Positions 1 to 11,750 of a DNA stretch of 64,000 nt are shown one piece after another. Source of the DNA: Isoetes taiwanensis (taxonomy: Eukaryota; Streptophyta; Lycopodiopsida; Isoetales; Isoetaceae); contig JAJEKV010000047.1 in the NCBI GenBank assembly GCA_021234155.1, positions 1,972,494 to 2,036,493 on the forward strand, given 5' to 3'. The notes beneath the pieces were generated by a model. That model was not told the origin of the DNA. It made no database searches and worked only from the letters and a program-made list of their open reading frames with translations. Each line of letters starts with the position of its first letter. Position 1 is the first letter of the stretch. The translations under genes were made by a program, and so were the position numbers.

Positions 1-1290
1 AATATTGCCGGGTGGTTGATGCCTCTTGTACAACACCCTACGCCAGAAGGCTTTCGGCTCGGTCATCAACAAATCAAACATGCGCTGCTGATGGTCTGCA
101 ATGTACGCATGCTTTTTGGATTTCAAGAATGCTTTATAGTCCTGAATGGCCTGCTGCCGCAGCTGTGGATCTGAGACGAGGTGCAGTTGGGTCTTTAGAG
201 CCTTGCACTCAGCGTCAAACCAGGGATTCTGATGGAACTGCGCAGTGTCCATTCGCGAGCGATCCCTCGCTGCAACGCATGCACTGGCTGCTGTGAGTAA
301 GGCGTTTACATGCCACTCCCAACTATCATGTAACGTGCAAAGGGCATCAATCCCCTGCAGTTTACGTTCCAACACAGACTTATATTCTGCTTGCTTTCGG
401 TAGTCGGGGGTGTATCTCAACCCCTGATGGTTTCTACTCTGTGATTGCGCTACCGAGTGCTCCCAATCCAAAGTGACATAAAGTGGATAGTGGTCCGACA
501 AAGCCTTTTCATCTCCTGTTCGTGTGCCAATTGAGAGCTCGCTGATCATGTCAAGTCCTACCACTGGAGCAAGGAGATAGTCTACCACGCTAGCTCCACC
601 ATCATGTCTATCGCTCTTGCAAGTAAAACCCCCTGATTGCGGCCATCTGATCATACCATTGCACACTACCATGTCAAAGACCTGACAGAGTTGAACCAAC
701 TCCCTTCCAACGGCATTGGTGACTGTATCTTGAGACTGTCTGGCATGTTGGGGTGCAGATGTTTCAAGCCAGAGTGGGTCAGAATTGGCCTCACCCTGGA
801 AGGTAACCGCTGCGGTATGCGGTCGCGGGCATTGAAATCTCTAACAAGAGCACATGCCCTTTGGCGATATTGCTCTATGTCATTATCTGAGATCTCTATA
901 AGGCATTTGTACATCCGTAATGCGCCTATACGGACTGGTAGAACTTAGATTTTGCATGGGGTATATAACGACATGCAATAAATAATGGGCGATCTTTGAG
1001 GGCTCCGGTACTCTCACCCACGGTGGCGGTTAAGTCAATCGACCTTGTGGGCGAGGCGGTGGCTGCTATAGCATCTTTGAAGTAGCATGCCACCCCTCCA
1101 TATCCTCGCTTGCCATGGGCGACATTAGCGCGCGAAGCACCGGTATCCCGGGATGTCCGGTAGCTGATGCCCACGATATTCCCATGTCTCTTGCAAGAAG
1201 ATGATGTCCATACCTGTAGCGATCCCAACAAGGCCGCTGCCCTTCTTCCAGGGGAATCCCCTACAGTTCCATGATACAAGTCGAAGACAC
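1..1290 (-). pseudogene. LINE ORF2, AP-endonuclease domain, cut by the window edge
   Basis: This is the N-terminal part of a non-LTR retrotransposon ORF2. In intact elements the apurinic-type endonuclease nicks target DNA to prime reverse transcription. Reading leftwards on the minus strand, the domain opens near 1285 with SWNCRGF and then has LQETWE, typical of the first endonuclease blocks. A one-base shift near 1130 leads into GKRGYGGVACYFKD, then IACRYIP. DFNAR lies near 840. From about 663 to the left edge one frame stays open for more than 200 codons and contains the SDHYPL block. The frame then runs out of the window, so RT must lie outside. At least two frameshifts make this copy inactive as read. 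The order ORF1 tail then endonuclease is normal for plant LINEs. Confidence 0.85.
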
Positions 1291-1419
1291 TGTCCCTATG
1301 CTGCCTGTGGTGGTTGTCCTGCACCAGCTCCCGAGGAGGTTGCAGGGGCCGTTCCATGTGGTGCCCGAGCACTGGGTCCTGGCTGTTGCATCTGGTTTGC
1401 CGTCTCGGAGGTGAAAGGT

Positions 1420-1611
1420 CTAGATGTCCCTGGCCCCATCGCCGCTGCCTCTGCTACTGTTGGCCGCGGAGGTACAATTCATCTTGCCATTAACCAAGCC
1501 TGTCGATCCCCCTGCCTGTCTGACTTGTCTGATTTTTGTGAACTCCTCTCGTCTCTCCTTTTGTTGCACTGGAGTAAGATCTGTGTCCAAGTATATTGAT
1601 GTCCCCTTCAA
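1420..1611 (-). pseudogene. LINE ORF1 tail (gag-like), C-terminal fragment
   Basis: This short minus-strand frame lies directly upstream of the endonuclease domain. It reads YLDTDLTPVQQKERR, followed by a basic stretch and GLVNGKM. As I recall, plant LINE ORF1 proteins often end with a D-x-DLTP-x-Q-x-x-ERR segment and a W/L-x-NGK motif. Position and motif both support the end of ORF1 of the same element. The upstream, larger part of ORF1 (zinc knuckle, RNA-binding domain) is not visible to the right of 1650. The element is therefore 5'-truncated or was overwritten by the plus-strand LINE that starts near 1700. Confidence 0.6.
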
Positions 1612-1699
1612 CCGGCTAGAAGATGATGTATATGATCCTCCTTTGTGAATTTTAGAGATTTAAATGCCTTGATAAATTTCGAACATGAGTTATATTTTC

Positions 1700-3420
1700 C
1701 TCATTCCAAAAAGCGAGGAACCAAAAACTATTTCTCACTATCCTATTACATTGCTCTTCTCTATTTACAAGATCTTTGCTAAGACATTTGCATAAAGAAT
1801 TCAAAATATTTTGGCTGAATTGGGCGCGTTTATAGGTTCATAGAATGGTGTATTTTAGACGTGATTTTGCTAAACCATATGATAGTATTGATTAGGAATT
1901 TCTAAAAAAAATGTCTTCTTGCTCTTGTACTTGGAGAGTCATTTACAAGAAACGTTATGAAAACATTATGAACCTTCATTCATCAGCAAGATCTCGTGTA
2001 CTTTTTCAAGGTGAACCATCTAATATCTTTGTAGTGGGCAGAGGAATCCAACAAGATTGTCCTTTAGTACCTTTACTCTTATAATTGTGGCAGAAGCACT
2101 ATCCCAGTTTTTCTCTGTTACCCACGATGGCATCATCCAAGAGTTGCCAAAGGTTGATGGTTTTCAAGAAATATGTACTCAGTATGCTGGTGATACTTTT
2201 TTGTCCTTAAAAGTTTATACTGGAAATGTTCATGGTGTTAAGCTATTGTTAAACACATTCTCTTTAGCATCAGGATTCTTGTAGGCTCAAAATGCACTTC
2301 TTTTTAGATGTTGGACAGTCCCGTGCCTCCTTGTTTTGTGGACTACCTATAGAAGGTACTTCTACATGGCAAGGCCACGAAGTTATCGGTATTTCTGTTG
2401 GGATTCACATCTCTGCTCCAGATGATGAAATAAAATTTTGAGAGTGTTAACGAAGCACTTACTTTGGTGGAATACAACTAAATTATCTGTGCCTGTGAGT
2501 ATCACTGTAGCTAAATGTGTTCTTAGTAATACTCATGCTTATATGGCATCTTCTCTATTAGCCCCTCAGTGTAAGATGGAGGAGATTATTCGTATTGTCA
2601 AGAACTTCATTCGTAGTGGAAATGAAGAATGAGCATAAAATTTATATACCTTGCCATTGAATTCAGACTATTTCCTTTATGCCATAGAAAACCCTTACAC
2701 AATTCCAAGACACCTTATTGAAGCACAATCCCTATTTGGAAGTATGAGCAGTAGAAGTTGTAGCATTATTGAAGTTGTCGGCAAATTGAAGTAGCCATAT
2801 GAGGATGCCAAGGAACGCTTTGTCTCTTCTGTTTATAAGTTGCTTCTGCATTATGAAATCTTGCCTTCGTCTAATAGGTGGCTCTTCAAGTCCCTCAGCC
2901 ACAGTGGAAACGTGTTTGGACATGGGTGTAGGATAAGTTGGTTTGTCCCAAAGTGGCAGTTTTGTGGCGGCAAATAGTTCATAGATGTCTTAGAGTCAAC
3001 AAGATGATTCATAAAATTGATCATCAGATTTCATAGCTCTGTCTTTTGCGTAAGCACTTCTTGTGTGGGCGGCTTTGGCAGGCATGATCTTGATTGTTAA
3101 CTCTTTTTGGAACTTCTCTAACTAGCCAACGCATTTTGCTTGCTATTTAGCCTTATGCATAGCCCAAATTGCGAAAATGTGCTTTGCATCTTGTATATGA
3201 TTAAGTCTTGTGGTCAATCTAGAATAGGAGAAGATTGTATATATTTAAGGACATGGACATTGTAGATGAGATTCTTTTTCAGTGGACGCAGAATAAAATT
3301 TCTATGCTTTAAATTGTTCTCTTTTGATTAATAGACGACGGTATTTGATTTAGAAAGTTTACCTTCAGACTCATTCTTATGTATAGACAGGTGGTTATGC
3401 TCAGTTGGACCATTTTATCT
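1700..3420 (+). pseudogene. Decayed LINE ORF2: reverse transcriptase and zf-RVT remnant
   Basis: Plus-strand reading with many shifts and stops gives a recognisable LINE reverse transcriptase. DFAKPYDSID lies near 1860 (the K-A-F-D-S-V position). RVLFQGEPSN lies near 2000 and GRGIQQDCPLVPLL near 2040 (G-x-x-QGCPLSP block). DGIIQ and QYAGDTFLSL (the YADD catalytic block, with G for the first D) lie near 2130-2200. The tail KHLLWWNTTKLS (about 2450) is the usual post-RT segment. Further on, LVCPKVAVLW near 2945 looks like the zf-RVT region. It is not open over any long span, so it is a relic. It is opposite in orientation to the LINE at the left edge, so the two are separate insertions. Confidence 0.75.
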
Positions 3421-6000
3421 AGTGGATTATAGTCCTGCCTCTGCATTTTATTATAATTGTTTGGTCGATGAGTAAAGTTTGTCGTCCTTCGAACAAAAAC
3501 ATATTTGCTAAAGCTAAAAAAGATATCTAAAGCATTTGTAAGCTTATCTGATGTATGTTATCATGCATCCCTTTTTTGAAATTGTAGAGTTTGAGGACGA
3601 AATATATGCTAAGGTTTGAGGAGCATAGAAATTGGCTTATCACGGATATCTAAATAAGGTGGTCTTTGAAAGTACTTTGTAATTTGATGAGGGAAATTAT
3701 ATAACCTTCCGTAATCTTTGAACGTAGCACAACAAAATAGAGAATGTAGTACTAGCATAGTCTGATTTTAGTATTATGATGTTCATTTTTTGCAAGTAGT
3801 CATATATGTATTGCGTTTATTTTTAATTGGGACGATACAATTCAACATGTTGCAACATGCGGTGCTGCTAGAGTGTTGATGACCTCCAAATTGAAGTTCA
3901 CCCGCCCGTCAGAGATTTTCCTTCACTTGTCAAAAACTCTCGACTCCAGATTCGGGAATGATCACTAAAGAATTTAAGAGATGCAGCCATGCCATCGATC
4001 TGTGATTTCTTAGTGCTTCATTCCTACTTCGAATTTCGAAAAAGGGGGACAATTTTTCCTTCTTGTTGGGGAAATGCAGCTGCAAATTTTCCTGAATTCT
4101 TGTTGAATAATTTCTAGTTGCAAAGCCGCATTTCTTTCTCCCTTTCAAAGCCTAGAGTAGGTTTTGATCCAATTTCTTGTCCAGTCATCATCTTCAAGAG
4201 CAATCTCAAGAATTTTTGCACTTATCTGGTCGTTTAGTAGAAAAGACTAATGCCTCCAATCACTTCACTGTTATGTGCCATGGTGATGATGGTGGAAATG
4301 CTGATTATCCATGCTTTTCTGAAGTAGTTTAGGACGTTAATGCATACCAAGCAATATCTTACATTGCATGTCATATATGATCTATAAGTTGGTTCAAAGT
4401 GTAATAAATGGTTTGAAGTGCAAATTCACTTTATGTATTTATTTAAGCTTTTTTCCCATAATTTTTTTGCAAAAAATGTAGAGGAAGCAAGCTTTTGTTG
4501 CAAAGATGGTAAAAGATGTGGAGGAAGCAAGCTTTCGTTGTGAAGATGGTAAAAGTCATGGTTCCACAAAAAAATTCAAAGATAAGAACAAAATTTTGGA
4601 CCTTAATGCATGCCTGGCCATATTTATAATATTAACATTACTGATTCATTGCTTACATATTCATTGTTTGGTTTATTATAATTTCTTAGTCTTGTACAAG
4701 AAGATTATGATGCCCAACATTTACCAAACATGCATAGTACTCATATACTGCCAAGAAGAAATAGAGCAACTCTATAACCTTAGCTGCAGAAAGAGAAAAC
4801 AACATTGCCAAGAAGATAGAATGTCACTCTATAGAAATTAACTGCAGAAAGAAGAAAACAATAGAAGCAAAGAAGAGGGAAACAAAATCAGTTGAAAACA
4901 ACATGTCCTACTCTACACTCTTGAACGTGAAGTTGGACAACAATTCCGTTAACACAACAAAATAGCATGCAAATCACCAGGTATCGGCCACTCTTAATTT
5001 CCATGTTGTGGGTAGATGGAGTTGGGCCGTCCATTTTGCAACAACAGGTGGACCTTTGGTTGGGAAATTCTCCGGACTTGTAAGCTACAGTGTGGATTTG
5101 AAAACTTGAAAGTCTGCACTACAGTTTAGAAAGAGCAAGAAAATTTCTTGCTAAAAATAGCATTTTTTCTTGATACTTCCTCTAGGAATGGAGTGAGAAC
5201 ATGTAGATGGTAGGGGAATGAGATTATGTAGTTGATCCAGATCCAAAAGGAACTTGATGATTATGCTCAAAACAATTTTCAACCAAGAGGTGGACCCCCA
5301 GCTGCCATCGATCATGAGGACCCCTTCGGTCATGACATGACCCCTTTTAGTACGCGAAATAGGCTCACCAACTTGATTGAACTCGAAGCGCTGTATATAT
5401 CACTACATATAGTTGGCTGGTAAACGGTACATTTATTACATATGGTTTCCAATTGGGCATGTATTGTATGTTTTTAGGTGTTTTGAGGGCAAAAGAGAAT
5501 CTTTATTCCTCCTATATTCTGAGAAGGGCTTGGGACGAGCGGGACATGGCGCCTCCATGGTTCGATGCGAGTCCCTTGAATAGAAGCTGGTCCATGCTTT
5601 TTTTAGCATGGGGAAACTGGATTACTTGGCGATTCCGGCATTCTGTGAGACTATAAATCTGCTTCTTCGACCTTGCTGCCGAACCTATCAGGTGAGCATC
5701 TTGCTTGTGTTTTTTTTAGCTTGGTTTATTTGTTGTGTCTCGCAAGCTTACTGGTGGGTCTTTTTTTATTGGTGGTGTACAATAAAGCAGTCCAGGACAT
5801 AGGGTGCTTAATGGGTGCTGATTGCCCTTCAAGCTACCTTTCATTGCCCTTCCCTTGCCCTTCATTGCCCTTCAAAAAATATTAGGATGTTCTTTAGTTA
5901 TGTATAACATAATGAGCATATTAGTAATGTGAAGCCCCGATCACACATGTTATCTATGAAGGTGCTGATTTAGTGCTTGAATTTCGTTTTTTTGTACACC
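3420..6000. other. AT-rich intergenic stretch, no gene recognised
   Basis: About 2.6 kb of AT-rich sequence with only short chance frames. The one clear internal structure is the 40-bp duplication listed at 4479. I see no conserved domain, RNA gene or element terminus. Frames between 5230 and 5690 give no recognisable motifs. Confidence 0.5.
4479..4556. repeat. 40-bp tandem duplication
   Basis: Two adjacent copies of a segment containing GAGGAAGCAAGCTTT and AAGATGGTAAAAG start at about 4479 and 4519. They differ at a few bases. A 111-codon frame starts in the second copy, but it has no recognisable domain and its composition looks like chance, so I do not call a gene. Confidence 0.8.
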
Positions 6001-6022
6001 ACCAGCAAAAAAACACCCTGGT

Positions 6023-7622
6023 ATGAGGAGGGAGGCTAGAAAAGGCCGCCCTAGCAAACATGGCCAGGCAGCCTCTTCTTCAGCTAACTCTGTTGTGGAT
6101 GGAGGCAGCCATGCTGTGGACAATGACGGCATTGGCCTTTTGGATGTAAGTGTCACAATGGGTATGGCAGGAATAGATGCATCTAGAGAATTCTTTGACA
6201 TGCTTATTAGCTTCTGTGAACAAGATTGTGTTGCAAGGCTGTGACAGCAGAGAGGGGGAGTGATTTAGACCACTTGCACTACCAATGTATGTTTAGAGTT
6301 GCCTTTAAGGATCCTCGAACGGTCAATCTGGCTTTGAAAAGGAGATTTGGCTGGGGAGCTAGAAAACATGTTGGTGTAGTTCTTGTTTGCAAGGCACTCA
6401 AGAATACGAGGTTGCATTGTTTTGAGGGCATGAAAGATATGGACAAGCCCCACTTTAGGATTCACACTAAGAATATTTTTGAGAGGCAATTGGAGATGGG
6501 CAAAGATCTGTATTTGCTTTACGGTGTGGGAGATGTGAAGCATGTTTTTGTGCTTGATAACAGGAATATATTGGAAAGGGCCCTCCGCTTCGTGAATTAT
6601 CACGTAGCCTTGTTTACACAATAACCAGAATGCTTAGAACTGATAAGTTCACCCTCTCAACCAGTTGGATCCTCCCTTCAAATATAACATTCATATCTGA
6701 GCATAGACTGAAGGCTGCATGGCATTTGACTTTAAATCCCAGGATTGCATTGCCTAATGACGTCTGTTGTGTGTTGTATGGCGTCCCAACTGGGATGGAG
6801 CCTATTCAAAGGGGGCACAAGCGTTATTGGGCGAGCCTGGAATGCCTAGGGACATGGACGAGAACTTTGTTGAGGGGCAAGATGATGAGTATAGACCTGA
6901 AGGCATGGCTGACGAGCCTGGGTGTTCTTACATTCCTTTGGATACTGCAGACTATACAATGGCTATTGGATGAGTTGGTGCTGCGGGGCATGTTTATAAA
7001 TATGTTGCTTGTGTTTTGACATTCTTTATTTCTTTACAGTTAATTGTTGATGCCTGGGTTAGAGATGGAGCAAAAGCAATGGGGCTGCTGTTGGCGGGCA
7101 GCCTCGGGCTGTCATGGACAGTGGGGCTGTTCTTGATGGGCAGCATGTGCCTCATGTCAGCAGCAGCCCTGTTGGGGTTGTGGAGGTAAGGGCAGCACCA
7201 GATAATGGGGTGATTGACATTAGTGACGATGAGCCATCTCCTTCCCCTTCTTGTAGGCCTGTTGCACCCCTGGGCCATCTCCTGTTGTGATACACAATGC
7301 TATGCCATCTCCTGTTGTGTTTTCCCCAAGCAGGGAGTGAGTGCAGGTAGTCCTGGAGGTGGTCTCTTCTATTGTGAACATTAACACTCTTGCAGAATCA
7401 GTGGCAGCATCTGTTGGGGTCTTTAGAATACAATTGGGCCATTTATTTGCTGCTCTTGAGGATCCCGTGTCACACATGGAATGGGAGGAGGTGGAGGTTA
7501 GTAATGCGGAGAGGCAGTATATGCGCGCTCGTATGAACCAGGCGAGGGCACTTCTGATTATGGAGCTGCGCCAAATTGATGCCATGGCAAGGAGGCACAA
7601 TGCAGCCATGAACAATAACTAG
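6023..7622 (+). pseudogene. Replitron-like HUH endonuclease (Rep) transposon protein, broken
   Basis: A broken plus-strand coding region that I assign, with moderate trust, to a Rep-type transposon protein. It starts at 6023 with an AT-hook-like KGRPSKHG. A one-base loss near 6225 separates FFDMLISFCEQDC from TAERGSDLDHLHYQC. HLH in that segment is a His-hydrophobic-His (HUH) motif, as in single-strand nicking replication initiators. Then come VCKAL, KPHFRIHTKNI, GVGDVKH and NILERALRF. A second shift near 6625 leads to TDKFTLSTSWILPSN and LKAAWHLTLNPR. The acidic C-terminal part has VIDISDDE (7210-7233), which resembles a SUMO-interacting motif, and ends with a charged helical stretch stopping at 7622. 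The usual catalytic tyrosine segment after the HUH is not obvious. Family naming is from memory. Alternatives are another Rep-derived transposon or an unknown family. Confidence 0.5.
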
Positions 7623-8590
7623 GTGATGCTTTGCTGTTTGTGTATTTGTTTCTTGATTCTTTATGCATGGCCTGTTGCATTTGAAAAAGCAATAAAAAGC
7701 TAAAAAAAGCTTGTGGATTTCGCGTGCCAATTTGGATGGGAGGTTCGGATTTGATTCTGTGAGAAGACCTGCTGCATGTGTGATTGCTTTGCATTGCGTG
7801 ATTGGGGTTTAAAAAAAAAAGAAAAAGGAAAATAAAAAAGAAGGGGAAAATGATGTCTGATTGCATTTGCATGCTGCATGGGATTAGCCCCTGCTCTTTA
7901 AGGGTGGGCAGGCGGGCTGCTCGGAGCTGCGCATTGCGTAGGGGGTTCGGGGGTTCGACTCCCTCAGCTCGTTTCTGTATTTGCATTGCAGATCGGTTGG
8001 ATGCAGTTGTTGGTGGCACCTCCCATTGAGGCAAGCTTCATAGCTCATGCTGCCAGGAAAGTCTGTGGCTATCAGTTCTTATGATTCAAGCTTTTCATTT
8101 GCATCAGGTCATTCCAAGTGCAAAGTTAGAAGATCTATATTTGATGCTTGCCTAAATTCGTGGAAAAGCTATTATTTTTAGAAGATTTCTATTTGCGGGT
8201 CAAGCTTCTATAGGTCCATAAAAATAAACCATAATGGGTTCATAACTCTAATGGGTTCTAAAAAAAAAAAATCTAAAAAAACGTGAGCCACACAACAAGC
8301 CATGGACTCCACAATTAAATTATGAGCCGTACACGTGTCATTAAATGAAATCAAAGAGCAACGTCTCTTGTGCACATGCAAGTTGCCAACAAAAGCAACA
8401 TTTCTAAGATGCAATCATAATCCAGATTCAATAGGCAATATATACATAAATTAAACATATATAAACCTCAAGAGCACCACGTATTTCCGGAAGGAAAAAA
8501 TAGGTAAAGAAAAAAACCAGAGAAAATGAAATCGAAGAAAAAAAGGGCGGCCATGTTCTGCCCTGTTCCGGTGGGCAGGTGGGTCTGCCG
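7623..8590. other. Transposon 3' flank, A-rich tract and unannotated sequence
   Basis: Contains an A-rich tract (7810-7850) downstream of the Rep-like reading frame and a tRNA-like T-arm (separate entry). From 8000 to 8590 I see AT-rich sequence with no motif. No terminal inverted repeat matching the region before 6023 is visible by eye. Confidence 0.4.
7949..7965 (+). promoter_or_regulatory. tRNA-type B box / T-arm-like hairpin, possible SINE trace
   Basis: GGTTCGACTCC (7952-7962) matches the pol III B box. It sits in a 5-bp stem with a seven-base TTCGACT loop, as in a tRNA T-arm. The following seven bases do not pair with a plausible 5' acceptor strand, and no clear D-arm or anticodon arm precedes it. 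It is not a tRNA gene; a SINE or tRNA relic, or chance, are the options. Confidence 0.3.
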
Positions 8591-8632
8591 CAGATAGAAT
8601 CTCATGGTCGTCCATAGTAGGCTGTTTCGTCT

Positions 8633-8640
8633 TATATAAG
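8633..8640 (+). promoter_or_regulatory. Candidate TATA box
   Basis: TATATAAG with a GC-rich shoulder just downstream, ahead of the two exon-like segments at 9136-9431. TATA-like strings are frequent in AT-rich DNA, so this is weak on its own. Confidence 0.25.
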
Positions 8641-9135
8641 GCGCCAGGTTTTGATCTTCCGGTGGAAGCTTTGCTTGGAAGCAAAGCCTGTGATTTCTAT
8701 TCGATTCTTGGGCGCCTATAATCGATGGGACTGTTCTGCGCCCTGTTCTTTTCATGACAGCTCCTCCTTCGCCTTGAAGAAAGGGCTGCCTTGATCTGCT
8801 TAGTATTTTACAGGTGAGGATGAAGATGCTCTAGGGATCCGGCTAGCATAGGCTTCGATTTATGTTGGATATTTCCTGCTTGCCGGCTTTCCTGGCTAAT
8901 TTTGGCTCTAGCAGAATCACCACCAGATTTGCGGGCAGCCTAAAAAAGCCCCGAAATTGAACATATGGTAAATTTTCTCTTCTGATTTAAGGTTCTTTGG
9001 TTTAAATCTGGCACAGAACTCCGCTGGAGCAGATCAAACTCCGCAGGACTAGAAGGTCTTTTGTTAATTTTGATGGCACCTTGGAGCAATTCTCAATGCC
9101 TATTTCCAATCGACAATTTACTTATTGATTTCAAG

Positions 9136-9431
9136 GCATTGTTACAAAGTCCCGTCGGCAGTTATCTAAGATTAAAAATTCTCGACCTATATCTGGTGGT
9201 GCGTCTACTCATGTTTTCCAGGTGAGTTGTTTGATATATTCCTTATGAACGAGTTAACATCGTAACTTTGTTAACCCTCTTTGCAAATTCAAGTAAGATC
9301 TCTTCTGTGGGGCAATCCACATGAACTTAGTTGCAAACTTCCGATTTCAGGTCAAGCTAAAACATCTCGGCAATCTTTGGCAGAAATCAAATTGTTTTCG
9401 TTGGGACAAGTCTGAGACTGACCACCACACG
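9136..9431 (+). other. Two exon-like segments joined in frame, unknown product
   Basis: The first segment (9136-9221) follows an acceptor-like TTTCAAG and ends at CAG|GTGAGT. The second (9351-9431, exactly 81 bases) lies between ATTTCAG and G|GTAAAG. Read together without a stop they give a basic peptide with SRRQLSKIKNSR, then VKLKHLGNLW, then RWDKSETDHH. I do not recognise it. No convincing start exon or downstream exon was found. It could be part of a real host gene driven from the TATA-like site at 8633, or a coincidence of splice-like strings. Confidence 0.25.
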
Positions 9432-11613
9432 GTAAAGCTTATTTCTTATGTAAAATCTCTTTAGGTGATTCTTTATGGAGATCTTGATTCTCTGGCAGTG
9501 TTACAATGCCGGTTTAGTGTCGATATCCTGATCACTTTACATACATATCAGTCCAAAGCCTATAAACATGAAGGAGTGGTTAAAACTCATCTTGGCTGCA
9601 ACAGGTGCATACAACAGCATCATTTACAACGTTAACGACAACTTTGTTGTTTATGTACGGGCTTGACACTAGCTTCCCAAGTGTTTCCTCTTCAGAATAG
9701 TTTGTCCTTTTTGTAGTCATAGCCTGTAACCAAATTGAATGGGTCTAACTCAATGGTCTCGACATAATTCGGGGCGTATTTGTAGCCCATTTATTATTTC
9801 TTGCTTTTTCTTTCTAGCCCTCTTTTTCTCTAATAATGTGGTCTTCGTTTGGGCCCCAATTTGTTATCATTGTCATTTGCCAAGAACCATGCTCTTTCTG
9901 TTAGCATTATTTCCAGTATTCATCATTTTCCAAGTTTTATTTTGTCTGTTCTAAAGTGAGAGGGTTTCAGAGTGCATTTACGATTTGGACATTGTTTGGG
10001 ATTTAATTTGATCTATTGGCATTCATGGTTTTCTAACTATAACTTCGATTTTGTTTTCAACTCTAGTGTCATGCTTGGCCATTTATTGTGTTGTTGGTCT
10101 TTTTACAGGTTGCAATGGCTACAAGATGCCGATAACATGGCAGTAAACATGTTTTTTTTCAATTTGGAACATTGCAGACACATCCTTGTGTGTCACATGA
10201 ACAAATGACTGATGCAGCAAAGAGCACATATTTAGTTAATTGTAAGGGGTTGCTTCTACGCATATTCATTTCTACATCAAATCTATCACCAGAGTTTGAA
10301 AGAGGTATTACCTATTATGTCAAAGCATTTTTCTTTTGAACATTTGGGTTTCTCTCATGCATATAACGAACATCTTTTTTCAGAGAAAATTTTATTCAAT
10401 CTCAATAGTGATACTTGATCTCAAGAATAAAGTAAGATGTGATATCTCTGAAGCCACAGCTGATGCTCAAGGCCCATTTTAAAGGTCCTTTGTTTTTGCA
10501 TAATAAGATGTGCAAATGCTGGATGAATTTCCAATAGCTTGAGCAAGTCCAGAATTCTGAATCCCATCTCTCAAAACTGATTTTTTATGTTGTTTTAATT
10601 GTCATATGTAGACTAAGTTGTGCCATAATATATGCAATGTACATTTTGATTTTGTTCAATATTAGTTTATTTACCCAGATTTCTCTTGCAGGTTGTTTGT
10701 GGTACACTGCAGAGCCAGAATACCAATTAACTTTCTATATCCTATAGTAGAAGTTTCTTCTCTGGCAAAATTACTTGCCCTTTGATGGAAAGCTCCAATT
10801 TTCCAAGACACATCTACATATTTGTGTGGTAAATGGCACTCTAGCTAGACTATTAGTGTTTTGTTGTATATTTATTGGCGTGCGTCTAACACAATAGAAT
10901 AGTATTGAGAGAAAAAAACAAGAGCCTTGCAAAATTGAGAAGGAGATGCCATCTTAATTGATTTTAGAAAGCTAAAAACTATAATGTGCTTGTGCTATAG
11001 AGTTTTGTGGATATGCTTTGGCATTCAGCAGCATGATAAATAATGCCACTTTGTAGCCTGAATTATTAAACCTAGATACTTCATTAGCTTTTTGAAATGG
11101 CTTATAATGTGGTTTAAAGTAAATATGCCCTGATAAATTAGCAATAAATTTGCGGCAAATTAGAAGGCCCACAAAAACCTAGAAAAAACACAACCCATGC
11201 AAGGCAAGTATTGTTGATAAAATGTGACTGCAGAAAACTCCTCTATTGTTCCACTATAGTTGAGTTAAATATAGTTGCATTTAGAAGTTTTGCAAATGCT
11301 TCATGTTGTATTTGAGCATCTCGTCGTTTTGATTCAACCAATAGAACATGCACAAATACTGAGTATATTATTTTTGTTATGCATGATTGCCTGTGCCTAC
11401 TGAACATCCATCGCAATAACAGCTTAGTGGTCAAGCTATTGGTAATGGTTGACCCCATCCAATGCCCAAAACCCGCTGACTATCATCGGATGCAAAAATA
11501 TAATAAAATAAAATAAATGAATAGAAGAGAGGAGGCAGAGAGTAATGGGAATCCAAATGGTAGTCAGTTATAGCACCTATCTATCCTACGGGCGCAAAAC
11601 AAATGGCAATAGT

Positions 11614-11630
11614 GCAGGTTCAATTCCTGC
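11614..11630 (+). promoter_or_regulatory. tRNA T-arm-like hairpin with B-box sequence
   Basis: GCAGG, TTCAATT, CCTGC form a perfect 5-bp stem and 7-base loop; GGTTCAATTCC inside fits the B box. Sequence about 40-55 bases upstream resembles a D-arm only loosely. The expected 5' acceptor strand is missing, so this is not a functional tRNA. It may be a SINE head or a tRNA relic. Confidence 0.3.
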
Positions 11631-11710
11631 ATGTTCTTTCGCATCTCAAGGATGTTCAGAATTGAGATCTATTCGACTTAGCACAAAAGTTCTTTTGCAG
11701 CGGGTTGGAT

Positions 11711-11750
11711 AAGAGAAATGTTCGCGGCGGGCCGCCGCGATAAATTTCTT
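11711..11750. repeat. GC-rich 40-bp palindrome (mini foldback), copy 1
   Basis: GAGAAATGTTCGCGGCGG is followed directly by GCCGCCGCGATAAATTTCTT. The two halves are imperfect inverted complements (AGAAAT..CGCGGCGG against CCGCCGCG..ATTTCT). A similar full copy lies at 18416-18450. The right half recurs, inverted, at 37095-37116. The GC-rich core stands out from the AT-rich surroundings. Confidence 0.7.

Noticed and set aside
12-296. Plus-strand 94-codon frame
   Set aside because: It is the antisense shadow of the open LINE frame on the minus strand.
4506-4841. 111-codon plus-strand frame
   Set aside because: Begins in a local duplication; composition and lack of motif suggest chance.
7941-7972. 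Possible tRNA or tmRNA 3' end
   Set aside because: T-arm and B box are good, but no acceptor stem, D-arm or anticodon arm can be drawn.
11560-11640. Possible tRNA gene
   Set aside because: The 5' acceptor strand does not pair with the bases after the T-arm, and no anticodon arm is evident.
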